Assembly: GCF_040954835.1 (NCBI RefSeq)
Contig: NC_090716.1
Location: 17,297,275 to 17,361,274, forward strand
DNA length: 64,000 bases
Reading direction: 5' to 3'
From: Lepisosteus oculatus
Taxonomy: Eukaryota; Chordata; Actinopteri; Semionotiformes; Lepisosteidae
Each line of letters opens with the position of its first letter. The stretch's first letter is position 1. Shown in pieces: positions 11,666 through 21,085 of this stretch. Position numbers and translations under genes: made by a program. The notes under the pieces were generated by a model, which ran no database searches, had not been told where the DNA came from, and was given only the letters and a program-made list of their open reading frames with translations.

Positions 11666-12469
11666 AAGCACTATCTGACTTGCTACTGGTGACTGTAGAG
11701 TGGATTCATGTTGAGGACTCTGAATTTTGAATGGGAAAGTTGTGTCAGGTTCAAACCCTGAGTAGCTTCTGTGCTTGAACAATGTACTTCTCTCAGATTA
11801 CTCCACTGTACTGCAAACTGTATGAAAGGGAAATAATGCAAGTTGTTTTTGAATGAAATATACGGTAAATGTTTTTGTGGGAGTATGGAACAAGCTACTC
11901 AGCCATGTTGTTGAAGTGGAACAAATGAATGATATCTTCAAATCAATTTAGTACTAACTTTTAAATGGGCTAGATAGGCCTTTTCTTCTTTGTAACATTT
12001 TAAATGATATGTTTTTAAAATATATTCATGGAAACAAACAGACTCTCTGTCACAGGAAGCTGTGGATATATGTAATTCCCTTGGTAATGATGAATGTAAT
12101 AAATGGTAATTAGATATTTTAAACTAGCCTGGATCTGTATATTTGTCTCACTGAAGATACTGTATGGTTCAGGGACAGTTGTAGTGACAGACCTCTTATG
12201 TGATTTACATGCATTTAAAAAATCCCAAATGTTAAATATGAGCTCCCTTGGTGTTACTGTTTTGTGGTCAGAATTGAAGGTTTTACTTTTTTAGTTGCTT
12301 CAGAAAAAAACTGACCCCAGCTGCTCTGACGTTCCCTTAACCAAGAGTATCTATTCTGGTTTTATAGTGACCACAATGGAAAAGCTGTGGAAATGAAGTT
12401 TCTAAGAAGCTTGCAGAAAAATGATTTTACTATTAAATGGAGTTTTTAATGAAAGTTCGGGAGGAATGA

Positions 12470-12765
12470 AAGCAGCCGAGCTCATTCGACACAGCTGCTG
12501 CAATTCTCACTAATCCTGACGTAAGCAACCAGTCTCCATAAATATCAAACGTCACTCACTCCTCTTCCTCGTTCGTTTTCTGCATCCCTCCTCCACCCTC
12601 TCTCCACCTTTGCAGCTGCCCCATTGGTCGCATGGGGGTCCTATCCTCCCCGTCCAACGGCCAGGAGGTTGGCCCTCAGCCAAACGGGTTACGCCAAATC
12701 TCCACATCTCAATAAACGATTCTAATTTCTCCCAAGCTTTCGGCTGCCATCATTCCTCGTGAACT
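12470..12765. other. GC-richer block with inverted CCAAT and AATAAA
   Basis: Stands out from the AT-rich surroundings. It has CCCATTGGTC (an inverted CCAAT box), a TCCATAAATATC motif and CAATAAACG near the end. It could be a solo LTR or a SINE-like repeat. I cannot assign it and see no gene. Confidence 0.3.
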
Positions 12766-13663
12766 GAATATTAGACAAGGCCTCTGCTGTTTGCACCTTT
12801 CCTGGTGCAAGATATGGAGATTTGAGCTTCAAAGAACTGTAATGACTCTACTACTGAAGGCAAAGTGTAAAAATCTGAAAAGGTGGGAAGGTTGGAAAAT
12901 ATTTTTGTGGAAAATTTTATTGTATTGCTTTTTTTAATGTATTTGATCATTTGAAGACCAACAAAATAGAAAGTAGTTTGTAAAAATCTGTTGACAAAAA
13001 ATGAAATATTACGAGACGTTTTACAACTCAAAATTCCTCTGAATAGCATTTTGTAAATGTCTGAGTGTAAATTCAGTGTCAGCATTTTCATTCTTTTCAT
13101 TTCCTGACTTATTCTGCATATTTGATGCTGCTGTAATAAATCTGATGATCCTTTACAGCAGCCTCATGTTACAAAATCATTAGTCTCTGAGATCTGCTTT
13201 ACAATTTTCACAAAAGCTCTAGGAAACAGAAAGTAACAGGTGTTAATGTTCAGCAGTGCACTGCTGATTCCAGTGTTGCTGTTAGAAAACTGCTCTCAGT
13301 TCCTCAATGGAAGGACTTCTTCCTCATTCATGTGCTAATCTGGAACAGTTTCAAGCATTCTTCGAGTAAGGTGAGATGGGGGAAGCCCTGACAATATGAA
13401 CAGTCAGCAGTGAGTGGGTGGAACAGTCAGCTGGTTTTCAATGTTGCTACCCACTCTGCTTCTTCTTTCCCTCATGTTGGGTTAAAGTGAAAGAATTCAC
13501 AGAGAAGCTTATTACTCCAGCTACAAAGCAACAATGCCACTTTTAGTGCTCGTTGCCTGATTCAAGACCCCCGTGAAGCTTTTCAAGGACTACTATTTTG
13601 ATAACAATGAATAGTCACCTTCTTCCCTTCTGACAACGGTCCCTGCTTCTGCTTCCTGCTTCT

Positions 13664-13681
13664 ATTGTGTGTGTGTGTGTA
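13664..13681 (+). repeat. (TG)n microsatellite
   Basis: Short uninterrupted TG run of about 8 repeats. Confidence 0.9.
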
Positions 13682-13871
13682 ATAGAGTAAATTTTTATAG
13701 AGAAATGGAGGCTGGACAGTATGCAATACAATATAAACAATTCCAAACTATTCATTGTTATCAAAAATGATTTAGAATCGATCATGTTGTGATATTTTGA
13801 AATATAAAAGTCAATTGATTGTCCATAATATCGCTATTCTATTTTTTCGAAGAAATTTTTGTTAAGAGAAA

Positions 13872-13950
13872 AGCCCAGCACCAGCTGGATTTGAACACAC
13901 AACCCGTGAGTTGGTAATCTGGCACGTAGACCAGTATGCTACAAGGGAAG
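13872..13950 (-). pseudogene. tRNA-like or tRNA-SINE fragment
   Basis: On the minus strand it has an A-box-like GTAGCATACTGG and a B-box-like GTGTTCAAATCC at tRNA-like spacing. The acceptor and anticodon stems do not pair convincingly, so this is a tRNA-derived SINE head or tRNA pseudogene rather than a working tRNA. Confidence 0.45.
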
Positions 13951-14424
13951 TCGCATGAAGAGTGAGACGAAACAGCCCTACACAGCCCTGTCGCAGTACA
14001 CGAATATAATCATATCGTTATTAAATTCTTTAGATACGCGATTCCATATTATATTCCCTTTTAATCAAATTCTAAAAGTATGCTTGTTGACTCCGGTATC
14101 TCTTTAGTTAAAGACTTCGATTCTTAAAATGTTTAGGGAGAAATGGAATACTGGTGTGTATTTTTTCTTTAAAGTACCAAGACGAGCTATATACTGTATG
14201 TTTATGTTCCCAACTTAATATCGTTTATGGCCTTCACACGCGTTACAGTATGCTCCTATTCTTTTAATGCTCAGCTACTAAAAGATTTCCCTTCAGTGGT
14301 AAAATTCAATATCTACAACGGGCACAGTAAAGACGTTTACTGTAAGTCTTTCTACGACAGACCAATGGACCACGAGTGCCCCTGTCAGTCAACCAATCAC
14401 GTACCGCGGTACCCGGATCAGCCT

Positions 14425-15045
14425 TCCGCGGGATCCGGACTTCCGGCTACGGAAAACCCGGAGTGGATCTGCCCTTCCACCGGATCCGGACTTCCGGCTA
14501 CGGAAAACCCGGAGTGGATCGGCCCTTTCACTGGATCCGGACTGCCGGCTACGGAAAACCCGGAGTGGATCGACCTTTCACTGGATCCGGACTGCCGGCT
14601 ACGGAAAACCCGGAGTGGATCGACCTTTCACTGGATCCGGACTGCCGGCTACGGAAAACCCGGAGTGGATCGGCCCTTTCACTGGATCCGGACTGCCGGC
14701 TACGGAAAACCCGGAGTGGATCGGCCCTTTCACTGGATCCGGACTGCCGGCTACGGAAAACCCGGAGTGGATCGGCCCTTTCACTGGATCCGGACTGCCG
14801 GCTACGGAAAACCCGGAGTGGATCGACCTTTCACTGGATCCGGACTGCCGGCTACGGAAAACCCGGAGTGGATCGGCCCTTTCACTGGATCCGGACTGCC
14901 GGCTACGGAAAACCCGGAGTGGATCGACCTTTCACTGGACCGGACTGCCGGTTACGGAAAACCCGGAGTGGATCGGCCCTTTCACTGGATCCGGACTGCC
15001 GGCTACGGAAAACCCGGAGTGGATTGGCCTTCCACTGGATCCGGA
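14425..15045 (+). repeat. 50/51-bp GC-rich minisatellite, 12 copies
   Basis: Each unit runs GGATCC, GGACTTCCGG or GGACTGCCGG, CTACGGAAAACCC, GGAGTGGATC and a variable CCTTTCAC or CCTTCCAC spacer. The first two units have the TTCCGG form, which contains the ETS/GABP core ACTTCCGG; the other ten have TGCCGG. Unit length of 50 or 51 bp leaves all frames open, which explains the long spurious frames here. Confidence 0.95.
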
Positions 15046-15240
15046 CTGTGAGCAGCTTTTGTCCAATCGGCGCTGAGATTTCAGCAGGAGGCGGGAGACA
15101 GGCTCTTGTCCAGTCACACAGCTTCAGTCCCGGGACTTTTCCGAATTCCGGCGGGCGGTGACACTTCCGAGAAATGTCCACTGGGTGGCGACAGAGATAC
15201 ACGGAGCTGAGTCTCAAAGCGCTATCGGAAAGACTTGAAA
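15046..15240 (+). promoter_or_regulatory. CCAAT/GC-box promoter-like block, alpha copy 1
   Basis: Directly follows the array. It contains CCAAT at 15,063-15,067, GGAGGCGGGAG (GC box) at about 15,084 and a CpG-rich GGCGGGCGGTGACACTTCC segment. It then has GAGAAATGTCCACTGGGTGG, a signature found in every alpha and beta module. A second CCAAT of the array-free version (36,098) has decayed to CCAGT. Promoter activity is inferred from motifs only. Confidence 0.5.
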
Positions 15241-15600
15241 TCGGAAAGAAATACATTTGTTACATTTTAATCCCATTGAAAGGAAGATGAAAATATCGTT
15301 TGTATTTTAAAACATTATTATACTTGCGCAACATAATTATTAAGGGAATGGTGTGAGAGGAGACCGTGTTTGAACAGTTTAAGACGGATGTAAAGACATT
15401 TTATTTCAGAATGTCTTTCTGAAATGTGTCCGTTTCTGTGTTGTAAGAACGTTGAAGCATGGACGGGCCTTATCTGCGTTTACCTTGTTGAAACTTTTTT
15501 TTTCTCCATAAAATGTACATGAATTATTGCATGTACCCTGACAATACGACTGCTACGTTACGTTTTCTTGTAGTTTTTGGTCTCATAAAAATACAAAAGA

Positions 15601-15700
15601 CGCGAGTCGATGACGTCAAAATGTTGTCGCCCACAGGGCTTATGGGTAATGTAGTCTCTGTAGTTCACTGGGCTGCCCTGCCCATGTGTTTCGCTGATTT
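15601..15700 (+). promoter_or_regulatory. CRE / ZNF143-like block, alpha copy 1
   Basis: It has a perfect CRE TGACGTCA at 15,611-15,618. TATGGGTAATGTAGT at 15,641-15,655 resembles a ZNF143/Staf site. The E-box position has decayed to CATGTG. It is one of eight copies of this block in the window, all in the same orientation. Confidence 0.5.
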
Positions 15701-15936
15701 GATTGAACATCAGAATGAATTATATTAATACAATTTCAGCGTATTTATCGTGTCTTGTATTTCTTTGTCTCTCTTATGTGTTCCCTTGTGTGTATGTTTT
15801 CTTGTATTTCCCGTGTCTGCATCGCTGGTTTATCGACCCGGCACATAAAGCAAACCCACTGTCCTCGTGTTTCTTAGCTCCCGTCTTGTTTGCAAACTTT
15901 TCTCCTGTGTTTATTTTACTTTGTCAATAAAACGTG

Positions 15937-15950
15937 GTTGCCGGGGAAAC
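15937..15950 (+). promoter_or_regulatory. RFX X-box-like palindrome, one half mutated
   Basis: GTTGCCGGGGAAAC. The left half-site is perfect and the right half (GGAAAC) has one mismatch to GGCAAC. AATAAA lies a few bases upstream. Confidence 0.5.
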
Positions 15951-16029
15951 GGTGCTGCAGAAGTTGTTGCGATCTGACCTCTAGGAGGTAAACAGTCGGC
16001 TTTTGTAATCTAATCAGCAAGCAAAGCAG

Positions 16030-16270
16030 AAACGTTAGTCTAAAAAGCGCTGGCTGGAGTATTTTGTGGACATTATGCAGAAGAAAAGGAAGAAACGGTG
16101 AGTCGCAGGCTGTCGGTAAATATCAGCGCTGGACACCAGCCTCACACCGCTGGGCTCACTGCACCATGAGCGAGTCCGTCGGCGCCTCCTCCTGCTGGGG
16201 TGTGTTACTGCAGGAGTGAGGAGTCTCCGGTCCCCGGTCGCGTCATGATCTGCAAGTGGAGGTGAAAGGC
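16030..16270 (+). other. Exon-like segment with splice donor, alpha copy 1
   Basis: The conserved CTAAAAAGCGCTGGCTGGAG segment ends in AAACG|GTGAGT at 16,097/16,098, a consensus 5' splice site. A second segment with ATGAGCGAGTCCGTCGG starts a 17-codon frame (at about 16,166) that stops at TGA. It may be a noncoding first exon driven by the X-box block. No protein is supported. Confidence 0.35.
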
Positions 16271-16279
16271 TGAGAGACG

Positions 16280-16460
16280 GTGCACATGCTCTGCACATGT
16301 TCTCATGTGTCTGGTTTCCTGGAGTGCTGTCTGTGTGGAGTTTGCATGCTCTGCTCATGTTCTCAAGGGTTTCCTGCCGCTTCTGCAGTCCAGTGTTGGT
16401 GAGTCTGTCGGGTTGATTGTGTTGTGGTGTGAGTGTGCCCTAAAGGGGGTTTTAATAGTA
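16280..16460 (+). mobile_element. tRNA-SINE body fragment
   Basis: Contains GGTTTCCTGGAGTGCTGTCT and GTGTGGAGTTTGCATGCTC in SINE order, then the GTCGGGTTGATTGTGTTGTG segment. A single copy of the motif that is tandemly repeated elsewhere. Confidence 0.6.
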
Positions 16461-16559
16461 TGGGGTTTGTGTGTTCATTTGTATGCAGACCACTGGAGAG
16501 ACCGGTTGTTTTTTGCCAGGCAGACTAATGGCTGCATATTCAATTCCAGCTACTGATGT

Positions 16560-17510
16560 TGCCAAACCAGCAAGTGGGACAGTGTTTGAAAACCCTTTCA
16601 ATGAAAGGTTTGTAGAACAGTGTTGCTATTGTTCTGTTTAATTCGAGGTCACCAAGCTTATAAATGGTCTCAGAACGTTTGTCTCTTTTCAGGTTTCTCC
16701 GACCCGGAGAGTGAACAAAGAAGTGATAAGGGCCCATAACACCTAAGCTGGGCACTCTCACACTCTTCAGCCACACGAGCTTCCTCCTGGTAAAATACTG
16801 GGCAAGCCCCTTTCTGACAGGGACAGTGGAAAACCCCCTGAGGGAGATGGGGTGAGGGGAGGAATAAAACCATCTGAGCCGGAACGGAGCACGCTCCCGA
16901 TTCCCACCAGACCCGGGAGACGACACAGGCAGCACAAGGGAAGCTGCGTAGCGCGAGTTCACGGAGGCAAGGACCGATTGACGACCACGGGAGACAGTGG
17001 CATCGGAACAGAGGTACTGTACAGAGACTTTTAATACCTGAAGGCAAGGAGCGAGAAACCGGCCCGGCTAGCCGCTCCAAACTGAGGGGAATGGAATACA
17101 GTTCGCGGGAGGATTTCTAGTTGAACCTGAACGGAGTCTGGGGAAATGGGACCAGCCTCTCGTTCACTGGGGCCATCAAAGACTTTATAGGTACGAAGAA
17201 GAATCGTTCGAGTGGCCACTCTTGGGTACCTGACAGAAAAGACTGCCGTCCCTCTGGATTCATTATGACCCTTGGAAGGACCTTTTGTTGCTGCTGTTTT
17301 CGTTGTGTCTTTGGCTGATGGTGAATGTGGATAGAAAATAAAAAGGTCACTTATACGATACACATGCTTGTCGCTGGTCTGTGTGGGCATTGGTGGATCT
17401 GGGAGATCAACAGAACCTGTGGTAATGTAGAGGGGCCCTAGCATCCTGTTTGCATTGCTAGGTGCTGTAGTCATATATGAGGCAGGAAATAATTCTTGTT
17501 TGAGGGGTCA
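16560..17510. other. Duplicated segment, no gene recognised
   Basis: Matches 46,390-47,345 almost base for base. It includes CTTATAAATGGTCTC followed by TCTCTTTTCAG at 16,692, an acceptor-like site. The frame after it, FSDPESEQRSDKGP, then stops. GC content is moderate. Open frames on both strands lack domains. Confidence 0.5.
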
Positions 17511-17512
17511 CC

Positions 17513-18130
17513 TCACTGTGACACGAACGTGTTGGGAAGATGCGCCAGTTCTGACGTTAGTGCGACGGGTCTGTAGGCATTAAGGCAGGTTCTTGTGTCC
17601 TTTTTTGGAACAGGAACAATAACAGAAGATTTGAAGCAGTCTGGCACTGTGCACTGGGACAATGATTGCATAAAAACGTCTGTAAAGATTGGAGCGAGTT
17701 GGCCAGCACAGTGCTGTAGTGTGGCTGGAGATACACAGTCAGGTCCTGCTGCCTTTTTACAGTTTTGTTTTTTGAATAGCCTTAACACATCCTGTTCTTT
17801 GCTTCACAGGGCATTCTCAAGACTTGTAAGCGGCGTCAAGTCTTTGTGAGAGATTGAGTGTGAGTGGGTGTGGCACTCCAGTTGAGTGGGGGACAATAGC
17901 TCATCCCCAGGATGTGAATTATTTGGACGAGTTGCGAGACTGCCATGGACAAGGTCGTTGGAGATCCTTTGTGTTTCAGACCTGCTGTAAAATGTGGTAT
18001 CTGGTAGAGAGTGATCAAGATGTATCTGAGGGGATTTTCTTTTGTAATTGGTAACAGTTTGGAGACCTTCCCAGACAGATAAACAGTCTTTGTTAGCAAA
18101 CAGTTGTTCCAGCTGTGGACAGGAGGGGAA
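17513..18130 (-). pseudogene. L2-like reverse transcriptase relic, copy 1
   Basis: Minus strand. An upstream piece reads DCLSVWEGLQTVTNYK (about 18,040-18,095). [29 protein letters not shown] and [11 protein letters not shown] follow at 17,513-17,780; these are N-terminal motifs of L2-clade reverse transcriptases. The pieces lie in different frames and the element stops before the catalytic FADD box, so it is a dead fragment. Duplicated at 47,390-47,970. Confidence 0.75.
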
Positions 18131-18654
18131 ACAAAAGGTAGAGAACACTATTTTTAGAGAAATGGCCCTAAAGGAACAAAGCATAGTGTAGGATGCCACT
18201 AGCTTAAGTCTTAACAGCACTGCATGAGAGGAGACGCCAGTGTCTATTTGTTCTGAGGGGTCCTCAGAAAGGTCAAAAGGTTGCAAATAGATAGGAGACT
18301 GGTTATATGCCTGAAGCTTAGCTAGAGGAACATAACATTGCTGGAATGCTGAGAGGGGAGGTTATCAGAGCCTAATGTTATTGCGAAAAATGGCAACTAG
18401 CTATAGAAGATCTGATGAATGTCTGTCCTGTGAATTGTTAAGGGTTTCATGTTATTGTGTGTCCAAGTAGTCCGGACTGCTGTGCTATGTGTTGTTTGTC
18501 TTGTGAATTTTCTGTTTTACACCTATTGTATCCATAGTGGTACGGGCCAAATCCTATTTAAAGGGTGTTGCGAGCACTGGGGTTTGTTGGGAGTGGTAAG
18601 TTAGGAGTCTCGAAATGAGAGCAAGGTGTGAGTGGATATGATAAAAAGATTGTT
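18131..18654. other. Duplicated noncoding segment
   Basis: Matches about 47,971-48,490. It contains a TATTTAAAGGG motif near 18,557. I recognise no gene or element in it. Confidence 0.5.
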
Positions 18655-18930
18655 CCTTTATTTTGTTTCTGATACCTGGTGAAGAGAAGCAGTGAGTGTT
18701 TGTGTGGCCAGCTGCGTCAACTTCAATAAAACTGGCCTTTTGGTTTGTTTGAGTGCTGACTTGCTATGGTGTATTTTTTCTCTCTGTGAACAACACGTCC
18801 TACGGCCAACACTACCCACACAGGAGGTGTGTGCGTGACAGCTCCTCAGCTGCAGCAGGAGTCCAAGTGTGCACAGATTTCTTGTTGGGGTTTGTTGTTT
18901 GAAGTTTCTGTTTGTATGTAAGAGGCAATT
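18655..18930 (+). repeat. AATAAA-bearing duplicated segment, copy 1
   Basis: Starts GATACCTGGTGAAGAGA and contains CAACTTCAATAAAACTGGCC. It ends in GGAGGTGTGTGCGTGACAGC and CTGCAGCAGGAGTCC. Found four times (18,655; 26,153; 38,087; 48,490), each time in the same orientation. It looks like a 3' end because of the AATAAA, but no transcript is known. Confidence 0.6.
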
Positions 18931-19139
18931 GTGCCATTGCGTGGTTCCAGTTATAGCACGGGACGAGAGCTCCCGAAGAGCGCCTGCCTCCTGCCCGATT
19001 AGACGTCTAAAATCATCACAGAATGAGAGGAGCCAACAGGAATGCAAGTCTCTTCTGGTGAGGAGCCTCCGACACGGACCCCAGTACTGGGTGTGCAGAA
19101 AGAATCCTGTTCTACAGTTGTGGTGCGAAATGGCCTCCA

Positions 19140-20480
19140 GTCCTTGTCAAATGCTGGGTTTCTCTGGACTGCAGTCCCCTCCGCATTTGGATGATTGTGA
19201 TTGGTGTTGCTGTAGCTGTGCTGTCCTGAGACTGACTGGTGTCAAGACCAGCTGTACTCTGGGATCAGCAGGGCCTAGTGGTGGCCTAGTGGTTAGCTGT
19301 TTTTCTCTGCGCAAGGAGGAGTTTCTACAGAGTGTACTCCTGGTCTGTGAGAGCCTCCTTCTTATTGCGTAGAAAGCCCTGAGTGCCTTCTCCCTCAGTG
19401 CCTTCACTGCCAGGTCAAAACTCCCAGAAGAGCTGATGGTGAGACCGAGATATGTGTAGCTGGATGTGTGCTCCAATGTGTTGTTGTTCAGTGTGAATTT
19501 GTACCTGTTTCCCTGCGGTCTGGCTTTCTCCTGGAAAACCATAACTCTGGTCTTGTCCAGATTGACTGGCAGTGCCCAGGTGTGACAGTCCTGCTCCAGC
19601 AGTGCCAGGCTCTGCTGTTCTGGGTCCAGATGGGCTGGCAGTGCCCAGGTCTGACAGTCCTGCTCCAGCAGTGCCAGGCTCTGCTGTTCTGGGTCCAGAT
19701 GGGCTGGCAGTGTCCAGGTCTAACACTCCTGCTCCAGCGGTGCCAGGCTCTTCTGTTCTGGGTCCAGATGGGCTGGCAGTGCCCAAGTCTGACAGTACTA
19801 CCCCAGCAGTGCCAGGCTCTGCTGTTCTGGGTCCAGTTTGGCTGGCAGTGCCCAGATGTGACAGTCCTGCTCCAGCAGTGCCAGGCTCTGCTGTTCTGGG
19901 TCCAGATGGGCTTGAAGTGACCAGGTCTGACAGTGCTGCTCCAGTAGTGCCAGGCTCTGCTGTTCTGGGTCCAGATGGGCTGGAAGTGACCAGGTCTGAC
20001 AGTACTACCCCAGCAGTGCCAGGCTCTGCTGTTCTGGGTCCAGATGGGCTGGCAGTGCCCAGGTCTGACAGTGCTGCTCCAGCAGTGCCAGGCTCTGCTG
20101 TTCTTGGTCCAGATGGGCCATCAGAGCCCAGGTGTGAATGTGATGGGATGTGTGGCGGTTTGGTAGGAAGCCAGTCTGACTCTAATGCAGGACATTGTGC
20201 TCAGTAAGGAGGGCCGGTTATCAGATATTCAAGATTTGACAGAGTTCCTTCCCCAGGTTACTGTTCACACTGAAGCCCCGGTACCTGTTGGGGTCGAGTC
20301 TGTCTCCATTCTTACAGACGGGCGTGATCAGTCCTTGATTCCAGGCCTCAGGGAAACAGCCGGCCGTCAGGACGAGGTTGGGGAGTTTGAGCAGGCTTTG
20401 CTGCAGGTCTGAGCTGCAGTTGGGTCAAGCGTTGTTGACTGTGTCTTGGCTACAGGCCTTTTGTGGTCTGAGAGTTGTCT
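19140..20480 (-). pseudogene. LINE reverse transcriptase relic with internal array, copy 1
   Basis: Read on the minus strand: GLITPVCKNGDRLDPNRYRG and SVNSNLGKELCQI (about 20,230-20,370), the finger region of a non-LTR reverse transcriptase. The 69-bp array follows, then MVFQEKARPQGN, SSYTYLGLTISSSG and VKALREKALRAFYAIRR (19,375-19,542). The palm between them, including YADD, is gone. Relative to the copy at 49,110 it lacks a further segment at about 19,277-19,350. The family is not assigned. Confidence 0.75.
19565..20130 (-). repeat. 69-bp minisatellite from LINE coding sequence, about 8 copies
   Basis: Each 69-bp unit is 23 codons. On the minus strand it reads LDPEQQSLALLEQDCQTWAL plus three residues. 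The last unit runs straight into VNLDKTRVMVFQEKARPQG, the continuation of the reverse transcriptase, so the array grew from that coding segment. Confidence 0.9.
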
Positions 20481-21085
20481 GTTTGTGTATGTGCTTATCT
20501 TCTTTAGGGTGTGCATGTAGTGTCTAACCATCTCACAGTATCTGAGGCGCAGGTCAGAGTGGTGTGGTGTTGTTTTAGTTCTGGTAGTTCTCTTCAGTTG
20601 TTTCTGCACCCTGTATCAAACCATTTGATATTGTTTCTGAGTGTGTTTCATATGAATGTAGTCATTTTGATTTTAAGGCTAGTTTCTCAAAAACATGGTT
20701 TAAATTTATGAACGATTTGTTGGTTTGATACAGAGCGTTTTGAAATGTAAGGGATCAAGTAATGGGTTTATTTGCTGCTGAAAAGAGAAGAAAGAAAAAA
20801 AAGAAATGAGACAATTAGCTTGTAATGAGTTTATAACAACAGTAATTAGATTCCTGCAAGCACTCTTTTCATTGTCCAACAACTGAAAGCTTTTAGGTAT
20901 AAAGGAAGGGTCCTCTAATATTTGATGTATGAGATTGTCGTTCTATTGGAGATGTTAGTGAGTCTGAGGATTTGTGTTAATATGACAATACTGCTACTAC
21001 TATTAATAATACAGCATGGCAAGACTTCTTTCAGTCATTTCCCACCCCTCCACCTCAGTGAATCACACATGTTAAACTTCCATCT
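20481..21085. other. Duplicated noncoding segment up to L2 insertion
   Basis: Matches 50,330-50,934 closely and 60,230-60,500 plus 61,290-61,470 at lower identity. No gene recognised. Confidence 0.6.

Noticed and set aside
13872-13950. Functional tRNA gene
   Set aside because: A and B box resemblance only; the acceptor and anticodon stems do not pair.
14227-15161. Overlapping frames of 153-274 codons with PATENPEW-type repeats
   Set aside because: Product of the 50/51-bp minisatellite; all frames are open and mutually exclusive. The same frames appear at 33,191-33,878 and 43,935-44,561.
15850-16360. Minus-strand frame with an RRRRRRTRS stretch
   Set aside because: Antisense of the GGCGCCTCCTCCTGC segment; broken differently in each copy.
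16540-17474. Minus-strand frames of 136-147 codons, repeated at 46,375-47,309
   Set aside because: Conserved only because the segment was recently duplicated. Overlapping frames are equally open and show no domain; composition is not convincing.
19468-20207. Plus-strand frames of 150-211 codons (VPGSAVLGPDGLA repeats)
   Set aside because: Antisense of the LINE-derived 69-bp array. The coding sense is the minus strand.
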